64,000 nucleotides of DNA from Campylobacter corcagiensis (GCF_013201645.1 NZ_CP053842.1:1054001-1118000); one strand, 5' to 3'. Positions 1-8,714 are shown, counted from the first letter of the stretch. Notes: generated by a model not told the origin, from the sequence alone. Program-made: numbers and translations.

Positions 1-987
1 ATTCTTTGCTGCTTTTAGCTCATCATCGCTTACGCCATACTTTACAAAATGCTCAAATTCATCTTTTATCACAGATATAGCACTATCTTTGTTTTCAAGT
101 TTTGTTTGCATATAGCCCCAAATTTTAGAATTTGTAAGAGTAAAAGAATTTCTAGCATAAGCTGAGTAAGCAAGCCCTCTTTTAACGCGAATTTCTTCTA
201 AAAGTCTGCTTCCAAACCCACTACTTCCAAGTATAAATGTACTCACACTTGCTTTATAACTCTCATCTTTTGTAGCGTTAAATGGCGCTCCAAAGTAGAT
301 ATAAGCTTGCTCGGTTGGTTTTGAAATCTCTTTTGTTATCATTTTATTAGTTGTAGAAATTTTAGGAAGCTCTCTTTTATCACCTTTTGGTAAAATTTCA
401 AAAAGCTCTTTGAAATTTTGCTCTTTTATATCTCCTGCTAAAACGATATGTAAATTTGATAAATTTAGCCCACCTAAAAACTCACAAATATCATCTAAAT
501 TTATGCTTTCTACACTCTTTATGCTTCCACTACTTGGATATGCTAAATTTGATCCATCGTGTAAAATTTTATCTAGCTCACACTTTGCGATATAGTCAAA
601 ATCGCTCTCATTTGTAGCTATTTCGCCCTTTGTTATGATTTTGAGTTTTTCTAAAATATTAGCGTCTAAATTTGGATCTTTTAAAAGCTCTAAAAGCTTA
701 GAATAAGCAAAGCCAAAATGCTCTTTTAGGCAGTTTAACTCAATAACAAATGTCTCAAACCCGCAGCTTGCATAAATTTCTACTGCTTTTATCTCAAGAG
801 ATTTATTAAATTCAAGTCCTTTGGTTTTTGTGCCTTCATTTAGAAGTTTTGCACTTAGTTTTGCTAAGCCTTGCTTTTTTTCAGATACAACTCCACTAGC
901 ACAAAAGATAAGTCTAAGTGTTACAACAGGCAAACTTTGATCAAATTCATATAAAACTTTTACACCATTTTGTTCGCTTACTTTCAT
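1..987 (-). CDS. M16 (pitrilysin)-family peptidase-like protein, partial, zinc motif lost
   Basis: The window holds the first 329 codons and the C-terminus lies beyond base 1. The fold reads as a mitochondrial-processing-peptidase/PqqL type M16 protein: an N-terminal half with GLAKLSAKLLNEGTKTKG where active members carry GLAHFLEH, and a later segment GSRLLEEIRVKRGLAYSA typical of the second M16 domain. The HxxEH zinc motif is replaced by KLSAK, so this is probably a non-catalytic member, as in the Campylobacter 'zinc protease-like' protein next to mqnC. ATG at 987 overlaps the mqnC stop by four bases (ATGA), so the two are translationally coupled. No signal peptide is visible at the start. 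Substrate or partner is unknown. Confidence 0.85.
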   Translation of the reverse strand, partial: MKVSEQNGVKVLYEFDQSLPVVTLRLIFCASGVVSEKKQGLAKLSAKLLNEGTKTKGLEFNKSLEIKAVEIYASCGFETFVIELNCLKEHFGFAYSKLLELLKDPNLDANILEKLKIITKGEIATNESDFDYIAKCELDKILHDGSNLAYPSSGSIKSVESINLDDICEFLGGLNLSNLHIVLAGDIKEQNFKELFEILPKGDKRELPKISTTNKMITKEISKPTEQAYIYFGAPFNATKDESYKASVSTFILGSSGFGSRLLEEIRVKRGLAYSAYARNSFTLTNSKIWGYMQTKLENKDSAISVIKDEFEHFVKYGVSDDELKAAKN

Positions 988-2033
988 CTGTAAATCTCCA
1001 AAATATCATAATTTGTATTTCTTTTAGCTGGAATTTCTCCAATATCTTTAATAAGTTCTATCATTTGATCTTGATTCATTCTAAATGAAGCTCCTGCTGC
1101 TTTTACGACATTTTCTTCCATCATAGTTGAGCCTAAATCATTTGCACCAAATTTAAGTGCAAGCTGACCTATATATGAACCTTGTGTAACCCATGAACTT
1201 TGGATGTTTTTAAAGTTATCTAAAAATAGTCTTGAAACTGCAAGTAGCCTTAAATAGCGGTTTGAGCTTTGCTTTTTAATCTCAGGATGTTCAGCTAAAA
1301 GCTTAGTATTTTTGCCCTGAAAACTCCACAAAATAAAAGCTCTAAAGCCACCAGTTTGATCTTGAAGATCTCTTAGATAATCCCAGTGTTTAACTATTTC
1401 GTAGTTACTCTCAACTGTGCCAAACATCATAGTTGCTGTCGTTTTTATACCAAGTTCATGAGCTTGTTTGTGTATATTAAGCCAAGTAGCGGTGCTGGTT
1501 TTTTTAGGAGCTACGATATCACGAACTCTATCACTTAAAACCTCAGCTCCAGCACCAGGCATAGAGTAAAGGCCTTTAGCTTTTAATCTAGAAAGAACTT
1601 CACGCGTTGAAATTTTAGAAATTTTAGCGATGTATTCTATCTCAATAGCTGAAAATCCATGAATCGTGATAGTTGGGTAGTTTTTGCTAATATAATCCAC
1701 CAAATCCTCATACCACTCGATTTTAAGCTTAGGATGAACTCCACCTTGAAAAAGTATCTGTGTGCCGCCAATTTCAATGAGTTCTTCTATTTTTTTACCG
1801 ATCTCTTCAAAGCTTAAAATATAAGCATCATCTTGATTTACATGGCGATAAAACGCACAAAATTTACAATCCACCCAGCAAGTGTTGGTGTAATTAATAT
1901 TTCTATCAACAATAAAAGTTGTTATCTTATCAGGGTGAAGTTCTTGCTTTTTTTCAAAAGCCATTTTGCCAAGGTCTGTAAGTTCAGCATTTTCTATCAA
2001 ATCAACCGCTTCGTCTATACTTAATCTACTCAA
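984..2033 (-). CDS. mqnC: Dehypoxanthine futalosine cyclase (menaquinone biosynthesis)
   Basis: Radical SAM enzyme of 349 residues that cyclises dehypoxanthine futalosine in the futalosine route to menaquinone, the respiratory quinone of Campylobacterota. The CxxxCxxC cluster motif is visible as CWVDCKFCAFYR about 53 residues in, preceded by the NYTNTC context common to MqnC and MqnE. Later motifs LFQGGVHP and MPGAGAEVLSDRVRD fit the family. MqnE (aminofutalosine synthase) is the closest alternative; length and synteny with the zinc-protease-like gene favour MqnC. The start is TTG at 2033 with a GAAAGG ribosome site five bases upstream. Other mqn genes are not in the window, which is usual because they are scattered. 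Confidence 0.9.
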   Translation of the reverse strand: MSRLSIDEAVDLIENAELTDLGKMAFEKKQELHPDKITTFIVDRNINYTNTCWVDCKFCAFYRHVNQDDAYILSFEEIGKKIEELIEIGGTQILFQGGVHPKLKIEWYEDLVDYISKNYPTITIHGFSAIEIEYIAKISKISTREVLSRLKAKGLYSMPGAGAEVLSDRVRDIVAPKKTSTATWLNIHKQAHELGIKTTATMMFGTVESNYEIVKHWDYLRDLQDQTGGFRAFILWSFQGKNTKLLAEHPEIKKQSSNRYLRLLAVSRLFLDNFKNIQSSWVTQGSYIGQLALKFGANDLGSTMMEENVVKAAGASFRMNQDQMIELIKDIGEIPAKRNTNYDILEIYR

Positions 2034-2124
2034 ATTTAGCCTTTCTTTATCAAAATATTAATTTATAAATCTTTGATATTAACATAAATTTATATACTTT
2101 ATCTTTAAATTTTTAAAATACTTT

Positions 2125-2526
2125 CTATTTTTTTATATAAATTTTACCGTTTTTTGTTCCTAAAATTTCAACTTTATCGCCATTTTTTAGCCCTGAAATT
2201 TCATCGCTTTTCCAAAATGTCCCTTTATAATAAATCATTCCATTATTTATCTCGCCAACTCCAGCTTCATCTAAGAAATTCTCATTTAAACCATCACTAT
2301 CTTTTAAAAAAGCTCCCTTAAGCTTGCCCCTTAAGGCAAATATAAGCACCAAAGCCAGTAAAGATGCAGCAACCAACTGCCACTCTAAGCTAAATTCAAA
2401 GCCAAAATTTATAGCACCAACTATCACAAAACTTATCCCAAAAAATATCAGAACAAAATTTAGTGCTATTAACTCCAAAGCCATCAAAAATAGCCCTATT
2501 GCTATCATATAAATCGCTGGTATCAT
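2125..2526 (-). CDS. NfeD family membrane protein
   Basis: A 133-residue short-form NfeD protein. Two to three hydrophobic segments occupy roughly residues 1-65 (MIPAIYMIAIGLFLMALELI and following). A soluble C-terminal beta domain follows (about 85-133, with NGMIYYKGTFWKSDEISGLK and GDKVEILGTKNGKIYIKK), matching the OB-fold NfeD tail. It overlaps the stop of the upstream stomatin gene by one base (TAATG). NfeD proteins are habitually encoded beside SPFH/stomatin genes and are thought to help organise membrane microdomains; the exact role is not established. The assignment as an NfeD/stomatin pair is firm from sequence and context. Confidence 0.9.
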   Translation of the reverse strand: MIPAIYMIAIGLFLMALELIALNFVLIFFGISFVIVGAINFGFEFSLEWQLVAASLLALVLIFALRGKLKGAFLKDSDGLNENFLDEAGVGEINNGMIYYKGTFWKSDEISGLKNGDKVEILGTKNGKIYIKK

Positions 2527-3428
2527 TACTCTTTTTTACCTAAAAATTCTTTTATCAAACCTAAGCTTCCTATAAGTTCAGTTGTCTCATAAGGCACTAC
2601 AACTTTATCTTTGCTACCGTTTTTAGCTAACTCATTAAAAGCTTCTACCCTACCTTTAGCTAAAAGATACTGGGCTGCAAAATCTGAAGCTGACATAGCC
2701 ATATTGATATTTTCCATTGCCTCTTTTTGACCTTCAGCTAAAGCGATTTGTTCATATTTTTTAGCATCTGCCATTCTCTCTATAGCTTCAGCTTCTAAAA
2801 CCTTTTCTTGCTTTGAAGCCTCAGCATTTAGTATCATCGCTCTTTTTTCACCTTCAGCTTTTAGTTCAACTGCTCTTTTTTCTCTTTCAGCTTTCATCTG
2901 CAAATTCATCGCATCTTCTATCTCATCAGGTACTGAAATTTCAGCTATTTCTACACGCATTATCTTTATGCCCCAGTTATTTGCCGCATCTCCTAATGCC
3001 ATTTGTAAAGCCGCATTTAAGCGGTCCCTTGATGATAAAGTATCGTCTAAATTTAGCCCACCTATTTCGCCCCTTAAAGTCGTCATAGCTAAATTTGAGA
3101 TCGCTTTTTTATAATTTTCCACATTATAAATCGCCATTTTAGCATCTACAACTTTTGCATAAACAATGCCATCAACAGTAATATTAACATTATCTTTTGT
3201 TATGACTTGTTGGCGAGCTATCTCAACTAACTGCTCTTTTGTGGTAAGCTTTGCTGTGATGCGGTCAATAAAAGGTATAATCACATGAAATCCAGCATGA
3301 AGCACAGTGTGAAATTTACCAAGTCTTTCTACTATAAGCATATCAGCTTGTGGAACGATTTTTACTGCTGATTTTGCAAAGAGTGCAACTAAAAAAACTA
3401 TAACAATGACTAAACTTAAAAAATCCAT
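2526..3428 (-). CDS. SPFH/stomatin-like membrane protein (QmcA type)
   Basis: A 300-residue protein with one N-terminal membrane segment (residues 3-19) followed by the SPFH/band-7 domain: VPQADMLIVERLGKFHTVLHAG opens it and IPFIDRITAKLTTKEQ, ITKDNVNITVDGIVYAKV and TTLRGEIGGLNLDDTLSSRD follow in the usual order. A long Ala/Glu/Lys-rich coiled region covers about 175-245. Family members form large oligomeric cages in the inner membrane and act with NfeD and often FtsH-type proteases. It is the first gene of a two-gene operon with nfeD. A consensus -10 lies at 3460-3465 and the ribosome site AAGGA sits before the ATG. Confidence 0.92.
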   Translation of the reverse strand: MDFLSLVIVIVFLVALFAKSAVKIVPQADMLIVERLGKFHTVLHAGFHVIIPFIDRITAKLTTKEQLVEIARQQVITKDNVNITVDGIVYAKVVDAKMAIYNVENYKKAISNLAMTTLRGEIGGLNLDDTLSSRDRLNAALQMALGDAANNWGIKIMRVEIAEISVPDEIEDAMNLQMKAEREKRAVELKAEGEKRAMILNAEASKQEKVLEAEAIERMADAKKYEQIALAEGQKEAMENINMAMSASDFAAQYLLAKGRVEAFNELAKNGSKDKVVVPYETTELIGSLGLIKEFLGKKE

Positions 3429-3459
3429 GCTCTATCCTTAGTGCTAAAATTTAAGCTTA

Positions 3460-3465
3460 ATTATA
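3460..3465 (-). promoter_or_regulatory. Putative sigma-70 -10 box for the stomatin/nfeD operon
   Basis: Read on the minus strand this is a perfect TATAAT preceded by TTTTGG, 31 bases upstream of the stomatin ATG. Campylobacter sigma-70 promoters depend mainly on the -10 element, so the lack of a recognisable -35 is not a problem. Confidence 0.55.
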
Positions 3466-3483
3466 CCAAAAGCAAGATTAAAT

Positions 3484-4038
3484 TTAGTACTTTGACTCTG
3501 GTGCTTTATAGTTTTTTAAGCACTCCATTAGCTTTTCGTAGTTTTTCTTAACTATAACCATATCTACAAATTTCTTATCTATAAAGCCACTTTTTGAAAC
3601 AAATTTTACAAAATCAAAAAGCCCATCATAATAACCATCTATATTTAAAAAAGCTATTGGTTTTTGATGATATCCAAGCTGAGCATGAGTCCACACTTCA
3701 AAAAGCTCTTCAAGCGTGCCAAGACCGCCTGGAAGTATAACAAAGGCTTCACACATTTCGCTTAAAAGAGCCTTTCTTTGATGCATTGTTTTAACTGTGA
3801 TTAAATTTGTGATATTTTCATTTCCAGCTTCTCTATCGTAAAGCCTTTCTGGAATGATGCCTATTATCTCGCCATTTTTAGACATCACGCCTTCGGCCAC
3901 AGCTCCCATTAGCCCAACTGAGCCACCACCATATATCACAGTATGACCAGTAAGCCCTAAATACTCACCAAAATTTCTAGCCACATTTACAAAGTTTTCA
4001 TTTCCACTGCTTGAACCGCAAAATATCGTTACTCTCAA
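3484..4038 (-). CDS. LOG family protein (nucleoside 5'-monophosphate phosphoribohydrolase)
   Basis: A 184-residue Rossmann-like protein of the TIGR00730/LOG family. The signature PGGLGTLEELFEVWTHAQLG (PGGxGTxxE) lies near residue 105, with GGGSVGLMGAVAEG near 40 and a conserved MHQRKALL. Members cleave the N-glycosidic bond of nucleotides such as AMP or cytokinin monophosphates; bacterial roles include nucleotide salvage. The start is TTG at 4038 with AAAGGGG four bases upstream. It is a monocistronic minus-strand gene, divergent from the secreted protein that starts at 4115. It is shorter than the E. coli PpnN type, so not that subfamily. Confidence 0.9.
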   Translation of the reverse strand: MRVTIFCGSSSGNENFVNVARNFGEYLGLTGHTVIYGGGSVGLMGAVAEGVMSKNGEIIGIIPERLYDREAGNENITNLITVKTMHQRKALLSEMCEAFVILPGGLGTLEELFEVWTHAQLGYHQKPIAFLNIDGYYDGLFDFVKFVSKSGFIDKKFVDMVIVKKNYEKLMECLKNYKAPESKY

Positions 4039-4078
4039 ATTTACCCCTTTAAATTTAATACGCTATATTACCAAAATT

Positions 4079-4087
4079 TGCTATAAT
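4079..4087 (+). promoter_or_regulatory. Extended -10 promoter (TGCTATAAT)
   Basis: A perfect extended -10, TG-C-TATAAT, 27 bases before the ATG at 4115, with the Shine-Dalgarno AAAGGA at 4104-4109. It should drive the secreted-protein/MFS pair. Confidence 0.65.
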
Positions 4088-4114
4088 AAGGGCTAAATTT
4101 CACAAAGGAATGAT

Positions 4115-5071
4115 ATGTTTTTTAAACTAATACTAACTCTATTTATACTACTAAATTTTAGCTTTGCCTTGCAACCAACTTACTACAAAACAACTCAAAA
4201 AGATAAAACAATAATAACCCTAAACAGTAACGGAAATGCTTATATATCGCTTCTTAGTAAAGATGGTAACTTTACACAAAAAAACGCTCCTTACAAACTA
4301 GATGGCAAAAATTTAACTCTAAATTTGCCACAAATTTCACACCAAAATTTTACAATAGATGAAAATAAAATCTCTTCTAAAGATGATAAAAAATTTAGCT
4401 TCAAACTAGTAGATGAGAACTATTACAAAAGCTATCTTGGCAAATATGAAAACGCAAATGGAACTGCTATAATTCAGCAAAGTGGAAAAAATACACTGAG
4501 CTTTGAGTTTTATCCTAAATTTGGTAAATGTGAAATAAGTGAAGATATAAAGCTAAAAGATGGGCTTATTTTAGGGCAAAATTTAGTAGTAAATAGCTTA
4601 GATTCTAGCACTATTTTTATCATTTCTAAAAAATGTCCTGAAATTTCAGGAAAATATAAAGGTGATAAAAATCACGAGTACACCATAACTCATCACTCAT
4701 TAGGACTGCTTCATCAAGGCGTAAAAGTTAGCCAGATTTTATCATATCTGCCAAAAGAGCAAATTCAAAAAAACAGTAACTTTATAACCGTTTTATCACC
4801 AAATGGTAAAAAACTTTTTAGTTTTACAAGTAGCGGGGAAGATATAAAAAGCATAGAAATTTTAAATGATATCTATAAAACGCCAAACAATGTTAGCTTA
4901 AAAAGCAATTATGAAGATCTTAAGGGGCTAAATTTCAGCCAAAGCAGAGATGGAAATTTTACTATTCTTAAAAGTGAGTTTTTAAATTTATCTTTGTATT
5001 TTAGCTCAAATGAAGTAACTAAAAACCCAAAAACAGCCAAAGTAAAAAGAGCTATTTTAGAGTGGCGATAG
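4115..5071 (+). CDS. Secreted protein of unknown function
   Basis: A 318-residue protein I do not recognise. It starts with a signal peptide (MFFKLILTLFILLNFSFALQ, cleavage probably near residue 18) and the rest is soluble, rich in Lys, Asn, Ser and short beta-strand-like alternations. It therefore looks periplasmic or surface-located. There is a single pair of cysteines in the middle (GKCEISED and SKKCPEISGKY). The next gene, an MFS exporter, begins one base after its stop, so the two are co-transcribed and possibly functionally linked. The gene has its own extended -10 promoter at 4079-4087. No catalytic motif is evident. Confidence 0.8.
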   Translation: MFFKLILTLFILLNFSFALQPTYYKTTQKDKTIITLNSNGNAYISLLSKDGNFTQKNAPYKLDGKNLTLNLPQISHQNFTIDENKISSKDDKKFSFKLVDENYYKSYLGKYENANGTAIIQQSGKNTLSFEFYPKFGKCEISEDIKLKDGLILGQNLVVNSLDSSTIFIISKKCPEISGKYKGDKNHEYTITHHSLGLLHQGVKVSQILSYLPKEQIQKNSNFITVLSPNGKKLFSFTSSGEDIKSIEILNDIYKTPNNVSLKSNYEDLKGLNFSQSRDGNFTILKSEFLNLSLYFSSNEVTKNPKTAKVKRAILEWR

Positions 5072-6262
5072 ATGAATCAACACATAGCTCTTCTTAAACA
5101 CAATAAAACAATAAGAATTCTAGCCTTAATCCAGCTTATTTGCTACTTTGGAGCGTGGTTTAGCCATGTTGGAATTTTTACTTTACTTATAAATTTAAAT
5201 GCCGCTACTTGGATGATAGGACTAACAGCAGCATCTGCATATATTCCTAGCGTGATATTAGCACCATTTGCTGGAGTTATTATAGATAGGTTTAGAGCTT
5301 ATCCGCTATTTTTTATCTTTATGTTTATAGAGGCTATAACGGTCATACTTCTGCTTTTAGTTGATAGTTTAGAGTGGTTTTGGTTTTTGCAGCTTATGGT
5401 TTTTATAAGAATGGGCACAGCTGGGATTTATTTTCAAGTTGAAATGAGTTTACTTCCTAGAATTTTAAGCAAAGATGATTTAAAAATCGCTAATGAAATT
5501 CACTCCATCATTTGGGCTCTCTCATACACGCTAGGAATGGCTTTTGCTGGACTTTTTGTAGCAAAATACGGTGTTTATAACTCATTTATTTTTGACTTTT
5601 TAATTTACATAGTTGGCATTGCTCTTCTAATTAAATTAAACCTTAAAGAAAACAAAAAAAGCACCCAGCAAAAAGCTATACATATGATAGTTCAAGGTTT
5701 TATTTATCTTAAAAACAACCCCTTTTTGATTAAACTTTTGCTCCTTCATGGATTTGTAGCAGTAACTACATATGATACGCTTATTGGAATTTTAGCCAAA
5801 GTTAACTATAAAGAAATTTTAAGTGCATCTTTAACAATAGGAGTTTTAAACACAATAAGGGCTTTTGGGCTTATAGTTGGTCCTTTTGTTTTAAGTAAAT
5901 TTGTAAACAGTAAAAATCTTTTTTATATATTCATAGCTCAAGGAGTTGGGCTTATAAGCTGGGGACTTTTACAAGGAAATTTTTATCTAAGCTTTATTGG
6001 TCTTTTTGTTACAGGACTTACAACCTCAACACTTTGGTCGTATACCTACACCCTTGTTCAAAATGTTTGTGATTCTAAATTTTACGGACGAGTTATAGCT
6101 TATCTTGATATGATATATCTTGGAATTGCTGCTATAACCTCTATTTTGGTTGGCTTTTTGTATGATTTAGGGCTTCCTGCTTGGCTTATAACCGTTTTAA
6201 TGGGAGTACATTTTATAATCGCAGCACTTTATTATACAAAAAATATTTACCATAAACTATAA
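5072..6262 (+). CDS. MFS transporter (enterobactin-exporter/TMEfflux type)
   Basis: A 396-residue protein with about 12 hydrophobic segments. The loop-2/3 motif appears as PFAGVIIDRFRAYPLFF and the N-terminal half contains SLLPRILSKDDLKIANEIHSI, characteristic of the MFS_3/EntS-like branch that includes drug and siderophore exporters (PxLV..DLxxANxL pattern). The ATG follows the stop of the secreted-protein gene directly. The substrate cannot be told from sequence. A Campylobacter homologue is annotated only as a putative efflux protein. Confidence 0.88.
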   Translation: MNQHIALLKHNKTIRILALIQLICYFGAWFSHVGIFTLLINLNAATWMIGLTAASAYIPSVILAPFAGVIIDRFRAYPLFFIFMFIEAITVILLLLVDSLEWFWFLQLMVFIRMGTAGIYFQVEMSLLPRILSKDDLKIANEIHSIIWALSYTLGMAFAGLFVAKYGVYNSFIFDFLIYIVGIALLIKLNLKENKKSTQQKAIHMIVQGFIYLKNNPFLIKLLLLHGFVAVTTYDTLIGILAKVNYKEILSASLTIGVLNTIRAFGLIVGPFVLSKFVNSKNLFYIFIAQGVGLISWGLLQGNFYLSFIGLFVTGLTTSTLWSYTYTLVQNVCDSKFYGRVIAYLDMIYLGIAAITSILVGFLYDLGLPAWLITVLMGVHFIIAALYYTKNIYHKL

Positions 6263-6292
6263 AAATTTATAAAACTTCAAGGTAAGATTAGC

Positions 6293-6298
6293 TAGAAT
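6293..6298 (+). promoter_or_regulatory. Putative -10 box for the 70-residue ORF
   Basis: TAGAAT in the sequence GCTAGAATATAAGG, 31 bases before the ATG at 6330. A ribosome site AAGGA follows. Moderate match only. Confidence 0.4.
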
Positions 6299-6329
6299 AT
6301 AAGGTTAAAAAGTTATTTTAAGGACACAT

Positions 6330-6542
6330 ATGAAAACTCTTGAGCAAATAAAAGTTGATAATGATAGTACTTGGTACTTTGGCGAATCAGGAAAACTCCT
6401 AAAAAGTTATCACATTATAAGAGTGGATAACAAAACAGGAAAAAAGGGCATAAAAGATATTCCTTCTTCTAAAAGAGAAAAACATCTATCTGGTTCTGAA
6501 CCGATAACTTATGTAGAACTAAAAACTATAAAAATCCCTTAA
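6330..6542 (+). CDS. Small hypothetical protein, 70 residues
   Basis: I do not recognise this protein. It is soluble, basic and Lys/Ser-rich (for example VDNDSTWYFGESGKLLKSYH and DIPSSKREKHLSGSEPITY), with no cysteine, signal peptide or membrane segment. Coding status is supported by a Shine-Dalgarno (AAGGA, 7 bases upstream), a plausible -10 at 6293-6298, and a stem-loop directly after the stop codon, making a compact transcription unit. It lies between two unrelated MFS genes and overlaps neither. Confidence 0.65.
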   Translation: MKTLEQIKVDNDSTWYFGESGKLLKSYHIIRVDNKTGKKGIKDIPSSKREKHLSGSEPITYVELKTIKIP

Positions 6543-6544
6543 AT

Positions 6545-6573
6545 TTTAGGCTCTGTTTTAAGCGGAGCCTAAA
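6545..6573 (+). terminator. Stem-loop terminator after the small ORF
   Basis: Nine-base perfect stem TTTAGGCTC / GAGCCTAAA with an 11-base loop, starting three bases after the stop at 6542. The T-run is weak (GCTAAATTTC), so it may be partly bidirectional for the convergent MFS gene. Confidence 0.6.
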
Positions 6574-6684
6574 GCTAAATTTCAACTCTAACCTAGTTCT
6601 TATTTTAGAAATATTTAACTTAAATCTATGTTAATAAAACAGTAATGCCTGTAAATTTAAACCACCTAAAAGTTTGATACCTCT

Positions 6685-7887
6685 TTAATCCACAACAACC
6701 TGACTTGGTCTAGTTTGTATAAACTCACTTCTATCTTTAGAAGGAATAACAGGCTGAGTTAAAGCAAAGATTAAAAGAGTAACTAAGCAGACAAAAAATA
6801 CATAAATAAAACCACTTACACCAAAAATTTCCATACTTATGCCCATTATTGTAGGTCCTAAAAACGACCCGATAGAGTAGATAAAAAGTATAGCTGCTCC
6901 AACTTTTGCAGTTTCGTTTTTGCTATTTGCCATATCGTTTGCTCTTGCTAGAGCTAAAGCATAAAGACTAAAAACCCCAAGTGCTAACAGACCAGCTGAA
7001 ATTCTATGAAAGATGAAATTTTCACTATTTATCATAAGAAAATACCCGCCCGCAAGTCCTATTAAAACGCTTATGATTATAGAGTATTTTCTGCCTAATT
7101 TATCACTTAGTTGACCAAAAAATATTTGAGATAAAAAGGCCCCTATCATAGCAGCAAACAGAAATCTTGAAGCATCATTAATATCTGCATTTGGAAGTCC
7201 TAACACATAAACTCCAGCCATAGCTAAAAAGCCATTTACTAAAATTCCTGCAAAAAATGCCGCTAAAGCACCAAGTGGAGCAAGCTTAAAGATATTAAAT
7301 TTTTCTACTTTATTACTACTTTCAAACTCTAAATTTGGTGGTTTTATCTGTATTAAATTTAGTGGTATCATACCTAAAAGCACACAAAAAACTGATACTA
7401 TAAAAATTTGTGATGTTTGTAACTTGATACCTAAAATCACAACTCCAACTGCAAATGCTATGTAAAAACTAGCCGTATATATAGTAAAAACTCTAGAGCG
7501 AATATCATCTGTTGTTCTAACATTTATCCAGTTTTCTACTACCATTATAAGCCCGTAGTATGATAATCCTAGCAAAAATCTCAAAATTGCCCAAAAAATA
7601 ATACTACTACTCATATCGTGTAAAATAGCAGCCATAGCAAAAAGTGCTGTAAATATAGCATAGCTCCTAACAAAGCCAAATTTAATGGTAAATTTATACC
7701 CCACGCCTATGCCAAAAAGTGCCCCAAGAAAGTAACTAGAACTAATAAATCCAATAACCGTATCACTTATACCCATATCTTTTAGCATAACTCCAGCTGA
7801 AGTAAGTATTAGCCCATTTCCAACAAAAACAAACCAAGCACCTACGAACAAAGCAGAAAGATCTTTTAAAACACTTCTAATCTTCAC
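6685..7887 (-). CDS. MFS transporter (YcaD-like)
   Basis: A 400-residue, 12-segment major facilitator. The motif between segments 8 and 9, QLSDKLGRKYSIIISVLIG, is the second copy of the classical MFS D-x-x-G-R-K/R motif. FLGALFGIGVGYKF and LRFLLGLSYYGLIMVVENW resemble the YcaD branch of putative sugar or drug transporters. Its first codons overlap the end of the upstream 147-residue membrane protein by 11 bases. It is therefore the last gene of the cytochrome-hemL-AtpZ-like-unknown-MFS operon. The substrate is unknown. Confidence 0.88.
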   Translation of the reverse strand: MKIRSVLKDLSALFVGAWFVFVGNGLILTSAGVMLKDMGISDTVIGFISSSYFLGALFGIGVGYKFTIKFGFVRSYAIFTALFAMAAILHDMSSSIIFWAILRFLLGLSYYGLIMVVENWINVRTTDDIRSRVFTIYTASFYIAFAVGVVILGIKLQTSQIFIVSVFCVLLGMIPLNLIQIKPPNLEFESSNKVEKFNIFKLAPLGALAAFFAGILVNGFLAMAGVYVLGLPNADINDASRFLFAAMIGAFLSQIFFGQLSDKLGRKYSIIISVLIGLAGGYFLMINSENFIFHRISAGLLALGVFSLYALALARANDMANSKNETAKVGAAILFIYSIGSFLGPTIMGISMEIFGVSGFIYVFFVCLVTLLIFALTQPVIPSKDRSEFIQTRPSQVVVD

Positions 7888-8320
7888 CTGCGAAAGCTCC
7901 TATTATTGTCCCAAAAGTAAGTGGTAAAACCCCAACTAAAAACCCAATAGCATGGATTAGCTCAAATTTTGTTAGCAGATAAAAGCAAAGTCCAAGAAGA
8001 GTGTATCCTAAAAGCTTTAGCGGCGAGAAAAAAGCCACCGCCTTAGAAGTTACATCTACCTTTAAATTATGTTTATTTAACTCCTTAAGCTCTTCTTTAG
8101 TTAGATAATCTTCGTAAAAATCCTCATAATTATCAAATTTACCACTCATAATCTCTTTTTCCACTAGCCCTTTATATGAGCGAAAACTAGCCCAAACTAT
8201 GAAAATAGAAAGAATAAATGAAATTTGAGAACTAATAAGCCATTTAAATCCAAAAAAAAGTGCTAAAAACAGAACAATAGCATCGATCAAAATATAAATT
8301 TTTAAGATTTTTTTTGGCAA
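7877..8320 (-). CDS. Conserved integral membrane protein, 147 residues
   Basis: A small membrane protein with two hydrophobic segments near the N-terminus (about 8-25 and 28-44), a cytoplasmic acidic loop (FDNYEDFYEDYLTKEELKELN) and two more segments at about 98-145. I recognise no domain. The same position in Campylobacter, downstream of hemL, holds an uncharacterised integral membrane protein. It is embedded in the hemL operon, 10 bases after the AtpZ-like gene, and overlaps the MFS gene by 11 bases, so coupled translation is likely. Confidence 0.82.
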   Translation of the reverse strand: MPKKILKIYILIDAIVLFLALFFGFKWLISSQISFILSIFIVWASFRSYKGLVEKEIMSGKFDNYEDFYEDYLTKEELKELNKHNLKVDVTSKAVAFFSPLKLLGYTLLGLCFYLLTKFELIHAIGFLVGVLPLTFGTIIGAFAGED

Positions 8321-8330
8321 ATTTAAACTC

Positions 8331-8714
8331 TTATTTTTCCCACTTCATATCCTCTTTATCCCACTCATCAAGACCATATTTCTCATCATCTTTAGAGTAG
8401 TTTGGATCCATTTTCTTTTTCATTGCTAACCTATCTTCTTCTTGCTTTTTTATAGTCTTAGCATACTCAGCATATTTTGGATCATCTTCTAGTTCGTGAA
8501 GTTCACGTTGTTGAAATTTATAAAATTTATAAACATTTGCTATAGCAGCTGCAAATCCAAATCCTAAACCAACCCAAAGAAGGGCTTTAATGCCTGTCCA
8601 TTTTGAAAGATAGTATCCAACTACAAAACCAAGCACTACTGCTACAACTAAAGATATCCCAAGACTTAAAGCATCAGCTCCTCTTATAATAGAATTTATA
8701 CTAGGTCTTTTCAT
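8331..8714 (-). CDS. AtpZ/AtpI family-like membrane protein
   Basis: A 127-residue protein with two hydrophobic segments, residues about 14-36 (ALSLGISLVVAVVLGFVVGY) and 42-62 (IKALLWVGLGFGFAAAIANV). The pattern GISLVVAVVLGFVVGYYL..W...LLWVGLGFGFAAA is typical of the AtpZ/AtpI family, proteins associated with ATP synthase assembly or Mg2+/Ca2+ handling. A highly charged C-terminal tail (about 65-127) is longer than in classic AtpZ. No atp genes are nearby. It overlaps the hemL stop by four bases. The function is inferred from family resemblance only. Confidence 0.75.
   Translation of the reverse strand: MKRPSINSIIRGADALSLGISLVVAVVLGFVVGYYLSKWTGIKALLWVGLGFGFAAAIANVYKFYKFQQRELHELEDDPKYAEYAKTIKKQEEDRLAMKKKMDPNYSKDDEKYGLDEWDKEDMKWEK

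Noticed and set aside
2813-3088. 91-residue plus-strand frame inside the stomatin gene
   Set aside because: It is a shadow of the charged coiled region read in another frame, with no ribosome site.
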